DNA of 64,000 nucleotides from an uncultured Lachnospiraceae bacterium (GCA_910585345.1 CAJUDS010000011.1:1-64000); one strand, 5' to 3'; numbered from the stretch's first letter, positions 35,629-45,345 are shown. Translations and numbers: made by a program. The notes: generated by a model from the sequence alone, not told the origin.

Positions 35629-37128
35629 TTAAAACCGAAATGCCACTTCATTCCATCTCAACTCATTTTTGAAGTCTCTGATATTGGTGTTTTTGTCAAT
35701 GACAACACTTTCGATGCCCATTGCTGCCGCCCAGTCCACCATCTGTTCCACGGAGAGATCATAAGTAAATGCCGTATGATGTGCGCCGCCTGCCAGAATC
35801 CATGCTTCCGCTCCGGTATGAAGATCAGGCTGCGGTGTCCAGTAATTGATGCCTACCGGAAGCTTCGGGAGCGGTTTTTCCACTTTTTTGCAGTCAACCG
35901 CATTGATAATCAGACGGAATCTATGGCCTAAGTCAACCAGAGATGTTGCAATACCGCTTCCTTCCTTCGCCTGGAATACGATACGCGCCGGGTCTTCACG
36001 ATCGCCCATGGAAAGCGGCTGGCACTTAATCGTGATCGGTCCTTCCGCAATCAAGGGACACACCTCCAGCATATGCGCCTGAATAATGCCTTCTTTACCC
36101 GGCACAAAATTGTAGGTATAGTCTTCCATAAAAGAACTTCCTTTGGCATTGGGTACGCCTGCCGTCATAATCTTAATCAGGCGATCCATTGCCGCTGTCT
36201 TCCAGTCTCCCTCTCCGCCAAAGCCATAGCCTTTTTCCATCAATCTCTGTACGGCCAGACCGGGAAGCTGTTTTAATCCCCCAAGCATCCCGAAATGTGT
36301 AACAAACGCCTGATAGTTTCTTTCCTCCAGGAATTTCTCCATGCCGATCTCAATCTGTGCCTGTACAGCCACATGTCTTCTGAACTCCGCTTCGTCTCTG
36401 CCTTCCAGTGCGATCTCATATTTGCTGTAATATTCGTCTGTCAGTGCATCCACATCTCCTGTCGGCACAGCGTCCACATATTCCACCAAGTCATTGACAT
36501 TATAATGATCGATCTCCCAGCCAAACTTAATCTGCGCTTCTACTTTATCGCCTTCCGTCACGGCAACATTATTCATATTGTCACCAAAACGGCATACGCG
36601 GATATGGGAAGATTCCATTACGCCCACTGCTGTGCGCATCCAGCTTCCCAGTCTCTCCTGTACTTTTCCGTCTGCCCAGTGCCCTACGATTACCTTTCTC
36701 TCGATTCCCATACGGCTTACGATATGTCCATATTCCCTGTCACCATGGGCAGACTGATTTTCATTCATAAAATCCATGTCCATTGTGTCATAAGGAATCT
36801 CTTCATTAAACTGCGTATGCAGATGGCATAAAGGCTTTTTATATTCCTGCAGACCGATAATCCACATTTTTGCGGGTGAGAATGTATGCATCCACGTAAT
36901 TACACCTGCACACACTTCATCATTGTTTGCTTCGTTAAATGTCTTTCTGATCGAGGCCTGGTCAATTAAGGTAGGCTTTAACACAACTTCATACGGTAAT
37001 TTACCGCCTGCATTTAATGCTTCGACCATTTTAGCCGAATGCTCCGCCACATTCCTCAGACATTCGTCTCCATATAGATCCTGAGAACCTGTACAAAACC
37101 AAAACTTATACTCTTTTCCTGTCTTCAT
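35629..37128 (-). CDS. araA: L-arabinose isomerase
   Basis: A 499-residue cytoplasmic enzyme converting L-arabinose to L-ribulose. N-terminus F-W-F-C-T-G-S-Q-D-L-Y-G, W-M-H-T-F-S-P-A-K-M-W and the metal-binding segment around G-E-G-D-W-K-T-A-A (Glu) and E-D-Y-T-Y-N with C-terminal G-G-A-H-H-T-A-F are family hallmarks. AAGGAGG supports the start, 77 bases after araR. Confidence 0.97.
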   Translation of the reverse strand: MKTGKEYKFWFCTGSQDLYGDECLRNVAEHSAKMVEALNAGGKLPYEVVLKPTLIDQASIRKTFNEANNDEVCAGVITWMHTFSPAKMWIIGLQEYKKPLCHLHTQFNEEIPYDTMDMDFMNENQSAHGDREYGHIVSRMGIERKVIVGHWADGKVQERLGSWMRTAVGVMESSHIRVCRFGDNMNNVAVTEGDKVEAQIKFGWEIDHYNVNDLVEYVDAVPTGDVDALTDEYYSKYEIALEGRDEAEFRRHVAVQAQIEIGMEKFLEERNYQAFVTHFGMLGGLKQLPGLAVQRLMEKGYGFGGEGDWKTAAMDRLIKIMTAGVPNAKGSSFMEDYTYNFVPGKEGIIQAHMLEVCPLIAEGPITIKCQPLSMGDREDPARIVFQAKEGSGIATSLVDLGHRFRLIINAVDCKKVEKPLPKLPVGINYWTPQPDLHTGAEAWILAGGAHHTAFTYDLSVEQMVDWAAAMGIESVVIDKNTNIRDFKNELRWNEVAFRF

Positions 37129-37205
37129 AACTGCCTCCTTTATTTTACTTTGCTATTGATTGACTGTCAGAAATCATAAGAAACGGTTTAAGAACTTGCC
37201 GCATA

Positions 37206-38285
37206 CTACAATTCCCTGACAGAATCGCGTTCTTCCACATATAAATCAAATTCATAGTTTCCATCAAATCCTGAATTGTGTATCATCCTCAATAAATTAC
37301 AGGCTGCTTTATGCCCCAACTCTTCCATTGGGTAAGGGATTGATGTCAATTTTACATCTCCCAGCACTGCCAGTTCAGAATCATCAATGCTCACAATTGA
37401 TAAATCTTCCGGCACGCGGATATTTTCTTTTTTCAACACTTTCATCAAGCCAAAAGCAACTTCATCATTATAGGACACAAGCGCTGTACAACCTGAAAGT
37501 CTGTCTCTGATCTTTTCCGTTAGTTTGGAAAAATGTTTTATATCCTCTGTATCGACCCAGAAAATACGTGATTCCTTACATTCTATCCCCGCTTCCTTTA
37601 ATGCCTCTAAAAACCCCGCATACCGCAGATGCCCCTGTCCATCGTCCAGCTTAAAAATGCCTGTAATCTTTTTATGTCCCTTTCTGATCAAAAAATCTGC
37701 CGCCAGCTTTCCCGCCAACCTGTCGTTCATGGAAATATGCGGCAGGGAAAGACCGGGATAATAGCTGTTGATAAAAAGCACAGGTATTTTTTTTGCCATC
37801 AGTTTTTCATAAAAGTGAATATTCGGATTGGGCAGCGCACTTTTTGTCGCTTCCACAATCAAACCTGCAACTTCATCCTTTTCCAGAATATCTTCCAGAA
37901 TCGTCCTTTCCCGTTCAATCAGATTGTTTGTAAAGGCAATTTGTACGGAATATCCTTCTTTGAAAAATACATCCTCAATTGCCTGAATGGTTCTGGGGAA
38001 AATATAGCTGTCCAAATATGTCACTACTACGGCAACCCTTGTTCTGTCTGCCAATTCTGCCGGGGAATCGCCATTGATATAGGTTCCGCTTCCCCGTATC
38101 CGGTTCAATACATGATCCTGCTCCAATACTCCAATGGCATGACGTACAGTTTGCCTGCTGAGACCAAACATTGCGCTCAGTTCATTTTCAGAATACATTT
38201 TTTGTCCGGGGCACAGCTTTCCTGTTTCTATCTGTTCCCGTATCCATTCTACAAGTTCCAAATACTTGGGAATTTCTTTCGCCAT
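37206..38285 (-). CDS. araR: Arabinose-type repressor AraR: GntR head, LacI-like sensor
   Basis: A 359-residue regulator. Residues 1-72 form a GntR winged helix (Y-S-E-N-E-L-S-A-M-F-G-L-S-R-Q-T-V-R); the remainder is a periplasmic-binding-type sensor (L-I-V-E-A-T-K, I-S-M-N-D-R, S-I-V-S-I-D-D-S). This mosaic is the AraR class, released from DNA by L-arabinose. It is the first gene of the arabinose catabolic unit; the ribosome binding site is weak and sits just after a terminator hairpin. Confidence 0.94.
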   Translation of the reverse strand: MAKEIPKYLELVEWIREQIETGKLCPGQKMYSENELSAMFGLSRQTVRHAIGVLEQDHVLNRIRGSGTYINGDSPAELADRTRVAVVVTYLDSYIFPRTIQAIEDVFFKEGYSVQIAFTNNLIERERTILEDILEKDEVAGLIVEATKSALPNPNIHFYEKLMAKKIPVLFINSYYPGLSLPHISMNDRLAGKLAADFLIRKGHKKITGIFKLDDGQGHLRYAGFLEALKEAGIECKESRIFWVDTEDIKHFSKLTEKIRDRLSGCTALVSYNDEVAFGLMKVLKKENIRVPEDLSIVSIDDSELAVLGDVKLTSIPYPMEELGHKAACNLLRMIHNSGFDGNYEFDLYVEERDSVREL

Positions 38286-38297
38286 TCTTTATTACCC

Positions 38298-38378
38298 ATA
38301 AAGGCTGCTTATAGGGCAACATACCACACAAGCAGCCTTTATCCCCCTAATAAGTGTTCAGATTTTGAACCAATTAGG
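38298..38378 (-). terminator. Double hairpin between mmsB and araR
   Basis: The first stem, CCTAAT/ATTAGG with GTTCA/TGAAC inside (38346-38378), directly follows the mmsB stop. The second, AAAGGCTGCTT/AAGCAGCCTTT around a 19-base loop (38300-38340), ends just before araR. They probably separate the transporter and catabolic transcripts. Confidence 0.7.
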
Positions 38379-38379
38379 T

Positions 38380-39549
38380 TTAACTCTTTTTATTCTTTGA
38401 GATAACGTCTACCGTAACTGCGCCCAAAAGTACCGCACCTTTTACGATCTTTTGAATATCAGTAGACCAGCCGTACAAGGACATACCATTGTTCAAAATA
38501 CCCATGATAAATGCACCGACAACGGCACCTGTTACTGTTCCGGCGCCGCCGGCTACGGCCGCACCACCGATGTAGCACGATGCAATGGCATCCATTTCAA
38601 ATCCGTCTCCGGCCTTCGGTGTGGAGGAAGCATTCCGGGCGGAAAGCACCACGCCTGCCAGCGCGCTTAAAATACCCATGTTAGTATATACCCAGAAGAA
38701 TACTTTTTTCGTATCAATACCGGAAAGATTTGCCGCCTTACGGTTTCCACCCAGCGCATAGATCTGACGTCCTGCAACTGTCTTGCTGGTAATAAATGCA
38801 TACAGGCCTACCAGAAGAGCCATAATCAAAAGTACGAAGGGAAGTCCGTTATAGCGTGCCAGCTTATAGAAGAAAAACCATACGATAACAAGCATTACTG
38901 CATTTTTTACAACAAGCTGCCACAGAGGATTCGTTGCAAAATTATATTTCTTCTTTGTGGCAACATTTTTCATTTCATTGAGAATCAATACAACAGAAAC
39001 AACGGCTGCCACAATAATACTAACCAGATCTAATGTACCGCCGCCTACATTAATCTTAATTGTGGGAAGGAAACCTGCACCGATAAATACAAAGTTATCG
39101 GGAAGCGGGCCTTTCGTCTGCGCCTGCAGCAGCGTATATGTAAGTCCGCGGCCCATAAGCATCGTTGCCAGCGTTACTACGAAAGGCGGAATGCCAAGAT
39201 AGGCAATGAAAAATCCTGCAAACATACCGATCAGTAAACCAATTGCCAGAGCTGCTATGATTGCGACCCACATACTCATCTTATGGTCAACCATAACGAT
39301 ACCGGCTACCGCACCGGTTACGGCAACAACAGAACCAACACCAAGGTCTACGTTACCAGTCAATACACAGAGCAGCATACCTACTGCCAGGATTACTACA
39401 TACCCATTCTGCATGATCAGGTTATTGATATTTGCAGGGGATAAGTTCTTTCCGCCTGTCATAATGGCAAATATAATATAAATTGCAATAAGGGCAAGAA
39501 ACATACCGTACTGTTTCATGTCAAGATTAACTTCTTTTTTCTTATTCAT
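38380..39549 (-). CDS. mmsB: Monosaccharide ABC transporter permease, MmsB/GguB type
   Basis: A roughly 389-residue permease with about ten helices and the conserved G-N-V-D-L-G-V-G-S and A-L-G-G-N-R-K-A-A-x-L-S-G-I motifs; C-terminal A-S-C-Y-I-G-G-A-A-V-x-G-G-x-G-T-V-x-G is typical. The start overlaps the ATPase gene by eight bases, so it is coupled. Works with ChvE-like protein and MmsA; likely substrate arabinose by context. Confidence 0.9.
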   Translation of the reverse strand: MNKKKEVNLDMKQYGMFLALIAIYIIFAIMTGGKNLSPANINNLIMQNGYVVILAVGMLLCVLTGNVDLGVGSVVAVTGAVAGIVMVDHKMSMWVAIIAALAIGLLIGMFAGFFIAYLGIPPFVVTLATMLMGRGLTYTLLQAQTKGPLPDNFVFIGAGFLPTIKINVGGGTLDLVSIIVAAVVSVVLILNEMKNVATKKKYNFATNPLWQLVVKNAVMLVIVWFFFYKLARYNGLPFVLLIMALLVGLYAFITSKTVAGRQIYALGGNRKAANLSGIDTKKVFFWVYTNMGILSALAGVVLSARNASSTPKAGDGFEMDAIASCYIGGAAVAGGAGTVTGAVVGAFIMGILNNGMSLYGWSTDIQKIVKGAVLLGAVTVDVISKNKKS

Positions 39550-41101
39550 TCTTATCATCCTTTCTATTATGAGCCATAATACATTGCATAATCTTTTCCT
39601 GTGTTACTTCTTCTTTGCTCAGCTCTCCTGCGATCTCCCCTTCATTGATCACATAAACCCTGTCGCAGGTTCCGATGATCTCCGGCATTTCGGAAGAAAT
39701 AACAATGACAGCCTTACCGGCTTTTGCAAGGTCATTGATAACACAATAGATTTCGTATTTTGCACCTACGTCGATACCACGGGTAGGCTCATCCAGAATC
39801 AGTACATCCGGCTGCGTCAGCATCCATTTTGCAAGAACAACCTTCTGCTGGTTACCGCCTGATAAGGAACCAACAATCTGTTCGATGGAATTTGCCTTTA
39901 CATTAATTTTTTTCTTATACTCTTCTGCAGCTACGATTTCATCATTGCCGTTAATCACGCCGTGCTTGGAAAAGAATTTCGGACGCGCCGCCATTGCCAT
40001 ATTTTCCTTAATGTCATTAATCAGTACAAGTCCATATGTTTTACGGTCCTCCGACACATATGCAAGTTTGTTGTTAATGGCATCCTTCACGGTTTTTAAG
40101 TGCACTTCTTTGCCGTTAATCTTTACCGTACCGGAAATTTTCTGCCCATAGCTCTGCCCAAACAGACTCATCGCAAATTCCGTTCTGCCGGCGCCCATCA
40201 ATCCGGCAAGGCCTACTACCTCGCCTGCTTTCACGCTGATATTAATATTTTTCAGCATCTGCCGGTTGCCGTCTTCCGGATGAAATACATTCCAGTTACT
40301 TACCTCAAAAATCGTATCGCCAATCGTTACTCCTTCACGGGCCGGATAACGGTTTGTAAGCTCACGGCCAACCATACCCTTGATGATACGGTCCTCCGTA
40401 AATTCATCCACGCCTTTGATAATCGTCTCAATCGATTTACCATCACGGATCACAGTAACGGCGTCACATACATACTCTATTTCATTCAGTTTATGTGAAA
40501 TAATAATACAGGTAACGCCCTGTTTCTTCAGTTCCAGCATGATATCAAGGAGCTTTCTGCTCTCTTCATCATTTAGCGCCGCCGTAGGCTCATCCAGAAT
40601 CAGAAGTTCCACCTTTTTCGCCATTGCTTTTGCAATTTCGATTAACTGCTGCTTTCCGACGCCAAGCGTACTTACCTGGACATTTACGTCTTCATGCTCC
40701 AGTCCGACTTTTTCAAGCATTTCCTGTGCATTCTTTCTTGTCTTCGTCCAGTCGATCACTCCTTTGGCGGAAGTCTGTTCATTTCCCAGAAATACATTTT
40801 CAGCAACGGAAAGATTTGGACTAAGCGCCAGTTCCTGATGGATAATTACGATGCCCTTTGCTTCACTATCCCGCAGGTTGTGAAAGTTGCAGGTTTCACC
40901 CTTGTACACGATATCGCCGGAATAGGTACCGTGAGGATAGACACCAGATAAAACGTTCATCAGAGTAGATTTGCCGGCTCCGTTCTCGCCGCACAGAGCA
41001 TGGATCTCTCCACGTTTTACCTTCAGATTAACATCATCCAATGCTTTAACGCCCGAAAATTCTTTCGTGATATGATTCATTTCCAAGATGTAATCCGACA
41101 T
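39542..41101 (-). CDS. mmsA: Monosaccharide ABC transporter ATPase, MmsA/GguA type
   Basis: A 519-residue protein with two ABC halves. First half: Walker A G-E-N-G-A-G-K-S-T, Walker B L-L-I-L-D-E-P-T-A-A. Second half, with the expected degenerate Walker A (G-L-M-G-A-G-R-T-E) and intact signature L-S-G-G-N-Q-Q-K. E-D-R-K-T-Y-G-L is typical of this family. A terminator lies between it and the binding protein gene. Confidence 0.94.
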   Translation of the reverse strand: MSDYILEMNHITKEFSGVKALDDVNLKVKRGEIHALCGENGAGKSTLMNVLSGVYPHGTYSGDIVYKGETCNFHNLRDSEAKGIVIIHQELALSPNLSVAENVFLGNEQTSAKGVIDWTKTRKNAQEMLEKVGLEHEDVNVQVSTLGVGKQQLIEIAKAMAKKVELLILDEPTAALNDEESRKLLDIMLELKKQGVTCIIISHKLNEIEYVCDAVTVIRDGKSIETIIKGVDEFTEDRIIKGMVGRELTNRYPAREGVTIGDTIFEVSNWNVFHPEDGNRQMLKNINISVKAGEVVGLAGLMGAGRTEFAMSLFGQSYGQKISGTVKINGKEVHLKTVKDAINNKLAYVSEDRKTYGLVLINDIKENMAMAARPKFFSKHGVINGNDEIVAAEEYKKKINVKANSIEQIVGSLSGGNQQKVVLAKWMLTQPDVLILDEPTRGIDVGAKYEIYCVINDLAKAGKAVIVISSEMPEIIGTCDRVYVINEGEIAGELSKEEVTQEKIMQCIMAHNRKDDKNE

Positions 41102-41160
41102 TTTCTCAGCTCCTTTTCTTTAATTTCTTATCTTATGATAGCAGAATCCCTTCGGGATTC

Positions 41161-41193
41161 AAAAAGGGTGGCAGCTTTTCTGCCGCCACCCTA
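41161..41193 (-). terminator. Partial terminator after the ChvE-type gene
   Basis: AGGGTGGCGGCAG and CTGCCACCCT pair around GAAAAG and are followed by TTTTTG on minus. Position between binding protein and ATPase genes suggests that it favours the first product. Confidence 0.85.
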
Positions 41194-41214
41194 TTCATAA
41201 CACTTTTCTTTTCA

Positions 41215-42378
41215 TTACTCAGCTAACTGCTCTTCTGTGTAATAACCGCCGTCTACGATAAGTTCTTTGTAGTTGTCCTTATCAACTGCTACAGGTGTGC
41301 ACAGATAAGAAGGAACAACGATTACATTGTTGTTATACTGCTCTGTGTCATTGATTTCCGGCTCTTTGCCTTCCAGAACTGCCTGTACCATTGTTACACA
41401 TTTCTCAGCAAGGAGACGAGTATCTTTGTAAATAGACATTGTCTGTGTACCGGCAATGATATTCTTTGTAGCCATCAGCTCTGCATCCTGTCCTGTAATC
41501 AAAGGCCAGTTGTCAGCCGTGTAGCCTGCACCTTCCAGAGCTGCCTTGCATCCATATGCAAAACCGTCAAATGCTGTTGCGCAGATATCCAGATCTTCAT
41601 CAGCATAGAAACCTGTTAAATAGTTCTCGCAGTTCTGCTGTGCTGTTTCCTGAGACCATCTCAGAATACAGGTATCGTCAAAAGATGTTCTGCCGGATTT
41701 GCAAACCAGTGTGCCGTTATCAAGATACGGCTGAAGAACTTCCATCAGACCTGCATAAAGCATATGTGCATTGTTGTCGTCAGGAGATCCCATGAAGAAC
41801 TCAATTGTGTAAGGCTCTGTAGCGTTTGCCAGGTCTTTTTTCTCTTCGATATATTTACCGATTGCCGTACCAACACCCTTGTTATCAAATGTTGCGTAAT
41901 AGGAAACAGCGTCTGTATCCATCAGCAGACGGTCGTATGCGATAATCGGAATGCCTGCTTCTTTTGCCTGTGCTTCTACATTTACCAATGCGGAAGAGTC
42001 AATCGAAGCGATAACAAGGCAGTTTACGCCGCTGGCAATCATGTTCTCAATCTGGGAAACCTGAGCCTGTACATCATCCTCAGCATACTGAAGATCTACT
42101 TCATAACCAAGACTTTCCAACTGCGCTTTCATGTTAGCGCCGTCGTTGATCCATCTTTCGGAAGACTGTGTAGGCATTGCTACGCCCACTTTCTTGCCGT
42201 TTGCTTCTGCCGCCGGAGCTTCTGCTTCTGCCTCGCCTGCATCTGCCGCCGGAGCTTCCGCTTCTGCTTCGCCTGCACCATCTGCCGGAGCAGTTGTCTC
42301 TGCCTGTCCGCCGCAGCCAACCAGCAGGGTCGCTACCATTGCTACGCTGAGCAATGCGCTTAAAACTTTCTTTTTCAT
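41215..42378 (-). CDS. chvE: Multiple-monosaccharide binding lipoprotein, ChvE type
   Basis: A 387-residue lipoprotein: 21-residue signal ending L-V-G-C, then an Ala/Glu-rich linker of about 40 residues with repeats of E-A-E-A-E-A-P-A-A, then the binding domain. V-G-V-A-M-P-T-Q-S-S-E-R-W, Y-D-R-L and G-Q-D-A-E are typical ChvE features. ChvE proteins bind arabinose, xylose, glucose and related sugars; arabinose is favoured by the AraR-like sites in its promoter and by its neighbours. GGAGG supports the start. Confidence 0.93.
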   Translation of the reverse strand: MKKKVLSALLSVAMVATLLVGCGGQAETTAPADGAGEAEAEAPAADAGEAEAEAPAAEANGKKVGVAMPTQSSERWINDGANMKAQLESLGYEVDLQYAEDDVQAQVSQIENMIASGVNCLVIASIDSSALVNVEAQAKEAGIPIIAYDRLLMDTDAVSYYATFDNKGVGTAIGKYIEEKKDLANATEPYTIEFFMGSPDDNNAHMLYAGLMEVLQPYLDNGTLVCKSGRTSFDDTCILRWSQETAQQNCENYLTGFYADEDLDICATAFDGFAYGCKAALEGAGYTADNWPLITGQDAELMATKNIIAGTQTMSIYKDTRLLAEKCVTMVQAVLEGKEPEINDTEQYNNNVIVVPSYLCTPVAVDKDNYKELIVDGGYYTEEQLAE

Positions 42379-42726
42379 GTTTTTTCCTCCCTAAATGATA
42401 AAATTTTGAAAAAGTTGTATTTACAAATCATACAAGTTGTATGAAATTGTACATTTTAATCATTTTTTAAAACACTCTGTCATATCTGGCAAACGCCGTA
42501 TTATGCGCTTTGTATATATTTGTTATTTTTTGGACAATGAATTAGTCATATTCGATATCCCGATTCGACAATTTGTCCGCCGCCGATATAAGTATCATAT
42601 AGCAGTTATTTATATTTGTCAACACTTTTTCGGAAACAATGTGTACATTTTGCACAACTTGTACATGTACAACTTGTCCGTTATCTATATATGTGAACCA
42701 CTCTGCAACCTGTATACTATATATAG
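42379..42726 (-). promoter_or_regulatory. chvE-mmsA-mmsB promoter with AraR-like palindromes
   Basis: A gene-free stretch. Promoter: TTGACA at 42617-42622, TATGAT at 42594-42599, spacer 17. Palindrome TTGTACATGTACAA at 42659-42672 lies upstream of the -35, with a half-site-like TGTACATTTTGCACA beside it, and ATACAAGTTGTAT at 42430-42442 lies in the leader near the ribosome binding site. They resemble Bacillus AraR boxes (TTGTAC/GTACAA) but with two additional central bases in the first. Two distant sites suggest loop-based repression. Confidence 0.65.
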
Positions 42727-43083
42727 TTACTCCCGCCGCTCCGCGTTTTCCTCTATTGCCGCCTGCTCTTGTGCGCCTTCCTCTTTCTGCAGCCCTTCCG
42801 CGCGCTCCTCTTCCTCTCCCGCATCCATCTCGCCGCCCACATACTTACCCTGTAAGAGGCTTCTGCCCGCAAACAGCATCATCAAAATACCAATCACTGC
42901 AAAGGCAGCCATAAATACACCGAGAAAATACTTATCCCTTCCTTCTCCGTTTACAACGCCTTCGATCAGAGAATACGATGTATATAACAGATACGCCCCT
43001 ACCAACAGCCTCGCTGTCAGATTAAATTTTGTCAAAAGAAATCTGCTGGGGATTTTTTCTTTTTTATTTGTTTTGTTCGTCAT
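42727..43083 (-). CDS. Small membrane protein with acidic C-terminus
   Basis: A 118-residue protein starting at 43083, where GGAGG is nine bases upstream; the ATG lies in the end of the preceding binding-protein gene. Two predicted helices (about residues 20-40 and 54-74) and a highly acidic tail (G-E-E-E-E-R-A-E-G and so on). No known family. It is the last gene of the transporter operon, so a role with that transporter is possible but not shown. Confidence 0.7.
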   Translation of the reverse strand: MTNKTNKKEKIPSRFLLTKFNLTARLLVGAYLLYTSYSLIEGVVNGEGRDKYFLGVFMAAFAVIGILMMLFAGRSLLQGKYVGGEMDAGEEEERAEGLQKEEGAQEQAAIEENAERRE

Positions 43084-44164
43084 AACCAGTCTCCTCCCAT
43101 ATCGCTTCCGTAATTGCCTGCGCATATTCGTTTCCCACTCCCGGCGCGGTGAATACCCTGTTATTGATCAAAACAGGTTCTTCATAACTTTCTCCTTTCA
43201 TCAGTCCCCTGATAACTTCCTCCACAGCATTCGCCTGGAACGGTGTATATTCCGTACCGCAGTGAATCTTCCCGTCCATTGTCTGCTGCATACCTGCCGC
43301 TTCGGTACCGAAAGCAATCATAATCACATCGCCGTCAACGCCATATGTAATACCCGCTGCATCCATAGCGTCCATAGCTCCAAACGCTTCCTCATCATTC
43401 TGGCAGATCACTGTTTGAAATTTCCCATGGGAGAGCCGGATCAGATCTTCCATCGCTTTCCGTCCCCCTTCCCGGGTCGCGTCCCCCGTCAGTGACTGTA
43501 CAATCTTCCATTCCTCATGTTGTGAGAGGATTTGCCGGAATCCCTGCATAAATCCGGCCGGCATGGAAGCATTTTCTATCACAACAATGTCCATTTCCCT
43601 GCCGTTGCTGTATCCGGCCAGCCAGTTACCCACCGCTATCCCTTCACTTTCCGTATCGTTTCCTATCCAGGCATCATACAGGGAAGCATCTGCGTCCGTC
43701 TCATGTTCCACAAGAATTACGGGTACGCCCGTATGCTGCGCCTCTTTCAGAACCTCTTCCCATCCTTCCGGCACAATCGGCGCCGCCACGATATAATCCA
43801 GCTGCTGCGCAATCCAGCCCCGCACTGTTTCCAACTGCAGCATACTGTCGTTTCCACAGTCAGCTACTGTCAATTGATAACCGTTTTCTTCCCTGAAAAC
43901 ATCCTGATAGTTTTGTATATTGGCTTTGTGCCATGCGGATACCCCGCCGGCCGCATAGCCAATTGTAAAAACATCCCTGCTGGTCACAGACGCCTCAGAA
44001 TCATCCGCTCCTTTATCAACGGTTTCCGTTTCCTCCTGTTCAACAGTTTCCGCACCCGGCACATTTGCCGGCACACTGTTCTGCCTTCCTGCGCTGCTGC
44101 AGCCCGAAACTGCCGCCGCTGCCGCCAAAGCGGCACACAACAGCGACCATTTCCATTTCCGCAT
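43064..44164 (-). CDS. Sugar-binding lipoprotein, YtfQ-like, third copy
   Basis: A 366-residue protein from the ATG at 44164 (GGGGAGG before it). Lipobox V-S-G-C at residues 19-22. The mature domain is of the ribose/galactofuranose type: F-T-I-G-Y-A, W-H-K-A-N, Y-I-V-A-A-P-I-V-P-E-G-W, V-I-C-Q-N-D-E-E-A-F-G-A, F-Q-A-N-A-V-E-E. Third binding-protein gene behind one set of permeases. May widen the ligand range of the transporter or serve the YesM kinase as receptor (inference). Confidence 0.88.
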   Translation of the reverse strand: MRKWKWSLLCAALAAAAAVSGCSSAGRQNSVPANVPGAETVEQEETETVDKGADDSEASVTSRDVFTIGYAAGGVSAWHKANIQNYQDVFREENGYQLTVADCGNDSMLQLETVRGWIAQQLDYIVAAPIVPEGWEEVLKEAQHTGVPVILVEHETDADASLYDAWIGNDTESEGIAVGNWLAGYSNGREMDIVVIENASMPAGFMQGFRQILSQHEEWKIVQSLTGDATREGGRKAMEDLIRLSHGKFQTVICQNDEEAFGAMDAMDAAGITYGVDGDVIMIAFGTEAAGMQQTMDGKIHCGTEYTPFQANAVEEVIRGLMKGESYEEPVLINNRVFTAPGVGNEYAQAITEAIWEETGYDEQNK

Positions 44165-44208
44165 TTTTATATCCTCCCCGTTATTGTTTCTGCCGCTCCT
44201 ATTCATCA

Positions 44209-44242
44209 GGAAACGTCATAAGTTTTTCCTTATGACGTTTCC
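44209..44242 (-). repeat. Perfect palindrome before the third binding-protein gene
   Basis: GGAAACGTCATAAG and CTTATGACGTTTCC pair perfectly (14 bp) around a six-base loop. No T run on minus. The outer AGGAAACG arms match the hairpin at 20615-20655. It lies between stop and start codons of two binding-protein genes. Confidence 0.65.
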
Positions 44243-44271
44243 TATAGCTTACCTGTCATCAGCGATTTCCG

Positions 44272-45345
44272 TCAATGGAAATTTTCTCCGCCCACATGAC
44301 GCACAACGGTCACCGGATATACTTTTCCATCGACAGTTACTGATTTCACCGTATCGTCATGGGTGTACATTCCCTCTTCCACATAATAAAACTTATCTGG
44401 TACGCCGCCTTCTTCCAGCATTTCTATAATCGTTCTCACCCGGGGGCCGTGGAGAGGATTACACTCTGCGATACACCGTATTTTACCGTCTTTTACATGC
44501 TGCATGGCTTCCTGATTGACACCGTCAAAAGAAATCACCATAATCTCTCCGTGCGTAATATGGGAACCCACCCGTTTTCCCGCTGTCTCAATGGCGTCAA
44601 TCGCGCCCAGCGCCTCATTGTCATTTTCACAGTAAACGACGTTAATATTATTATACTTTTTTAAAAGAGATTCCATGACTTCTCTGCCCTTAGCCCTCGT
44701 AAAATCTCCGGGTACTGCCTCCAGAAGATTCCAGCCATTGCTCCTGGACGCATCCGCAAGCCCTTTTGTACGTCCAATCTGCGCAGAAGCCCCAATCGTG
44801 CCTTGTATATTGACAATATTGATTTCTTCCGGCGGTATGTCATGGATTTGCGTATACTGATTGAGCCATTCTGCCGCCCGTCTACCCTCAAGTTCAAAAT
44901 CTGAACCGACCCAGCACACAAACAGACTTTCGTCGGATACATTCACCATACGGTCGACAATGATAACAGGAATGCCCGCGTCTTTTGCCTCCTGCAGCAC
45001 GGTATCCCATCCTGTTTCCGTCACCGGCGCCAGCACAATATAATCTACTTCCTGCTGAATAAATGTGCGGATCGCCATAATTTGATTGGCCTGCTTTTGC
45101 TGCCCGTCTTCAAAAATAAGCTTATAACCGTTTTCTTCCGTAAATGTAGCGCGCATAGACTCAGAATTTGCGCTTCTCCAGTCAGATTCCGCACCAAGTT
45201 GGGAAAACCCTACTACGATGCTTTCTTCTGTCACGGTCTCTTCCTCCTCTTTATCCGCCGTCTGCGGACTTTCTCTGCCAAGGAAGATAAATATACATAA
45301 AATGATAACGACAACTGCCACCCAAAATTTTTTTCTAGCCATCAT
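44272..45345 (-). CDS. Sugar-binding protein, YtfQ-like, membrane-anchored second copy
   Basis: A 357-residue protein. An N-terminal hydrophobic helix (about 7-23) has no lipobox cysteine, so it is anchored by an uncleaved helix or released, in contrast to its two relatives. A short acidic linker precedes the domain: S-I-V-V-G-F-S-Q, V-I-I-V-D-R, V-Y-C-E-N-D-N-E-A-L-G-A, F-D-G-V-N. No Shine-Dalgarno sequence is visible; TATAAT lies eight bases before the ATG, suggesting a leaderless transcript. It follows a terminator. Confidence 0.87.
   Translation of the reverse strand: MMARKKFWVAVVVIILCIFIFLGRESPQTADKEEEETVTEESIVVGFSQLGAESDWRSANSESMRATFTEENGYKLIFEDGQQKQANQIMAIRTFIQQEVDYIVLAPVTETGWDTVLQEAKDAGIPVIIVDRMVNVSDESLFVCWVGSDFELEGRRAAEWLNQYTQIHDIPPEEINIVNIQGTIGASAQIGRTKGLADASRSNGWNLLEAVPGDFTRAKGREVMESLLKKYNNINVVYCENDNEALGAIDAIETAGKRVGSHITHGEIMVISFDGVNQEAMQHVKDGKIRCIAECNPLHGPRVRTIIEMLEEGGVPDKFYYVEEGMYTHDDTVKSVTVDGKVYPVTVVRHVGGENFH

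Noticed and set aside
37178..37193. Possible catabolite (cre) site before araA
   Set aside because: AAGAAACGGTTTAAG departs from the cre consensus at about four of its defined positions.
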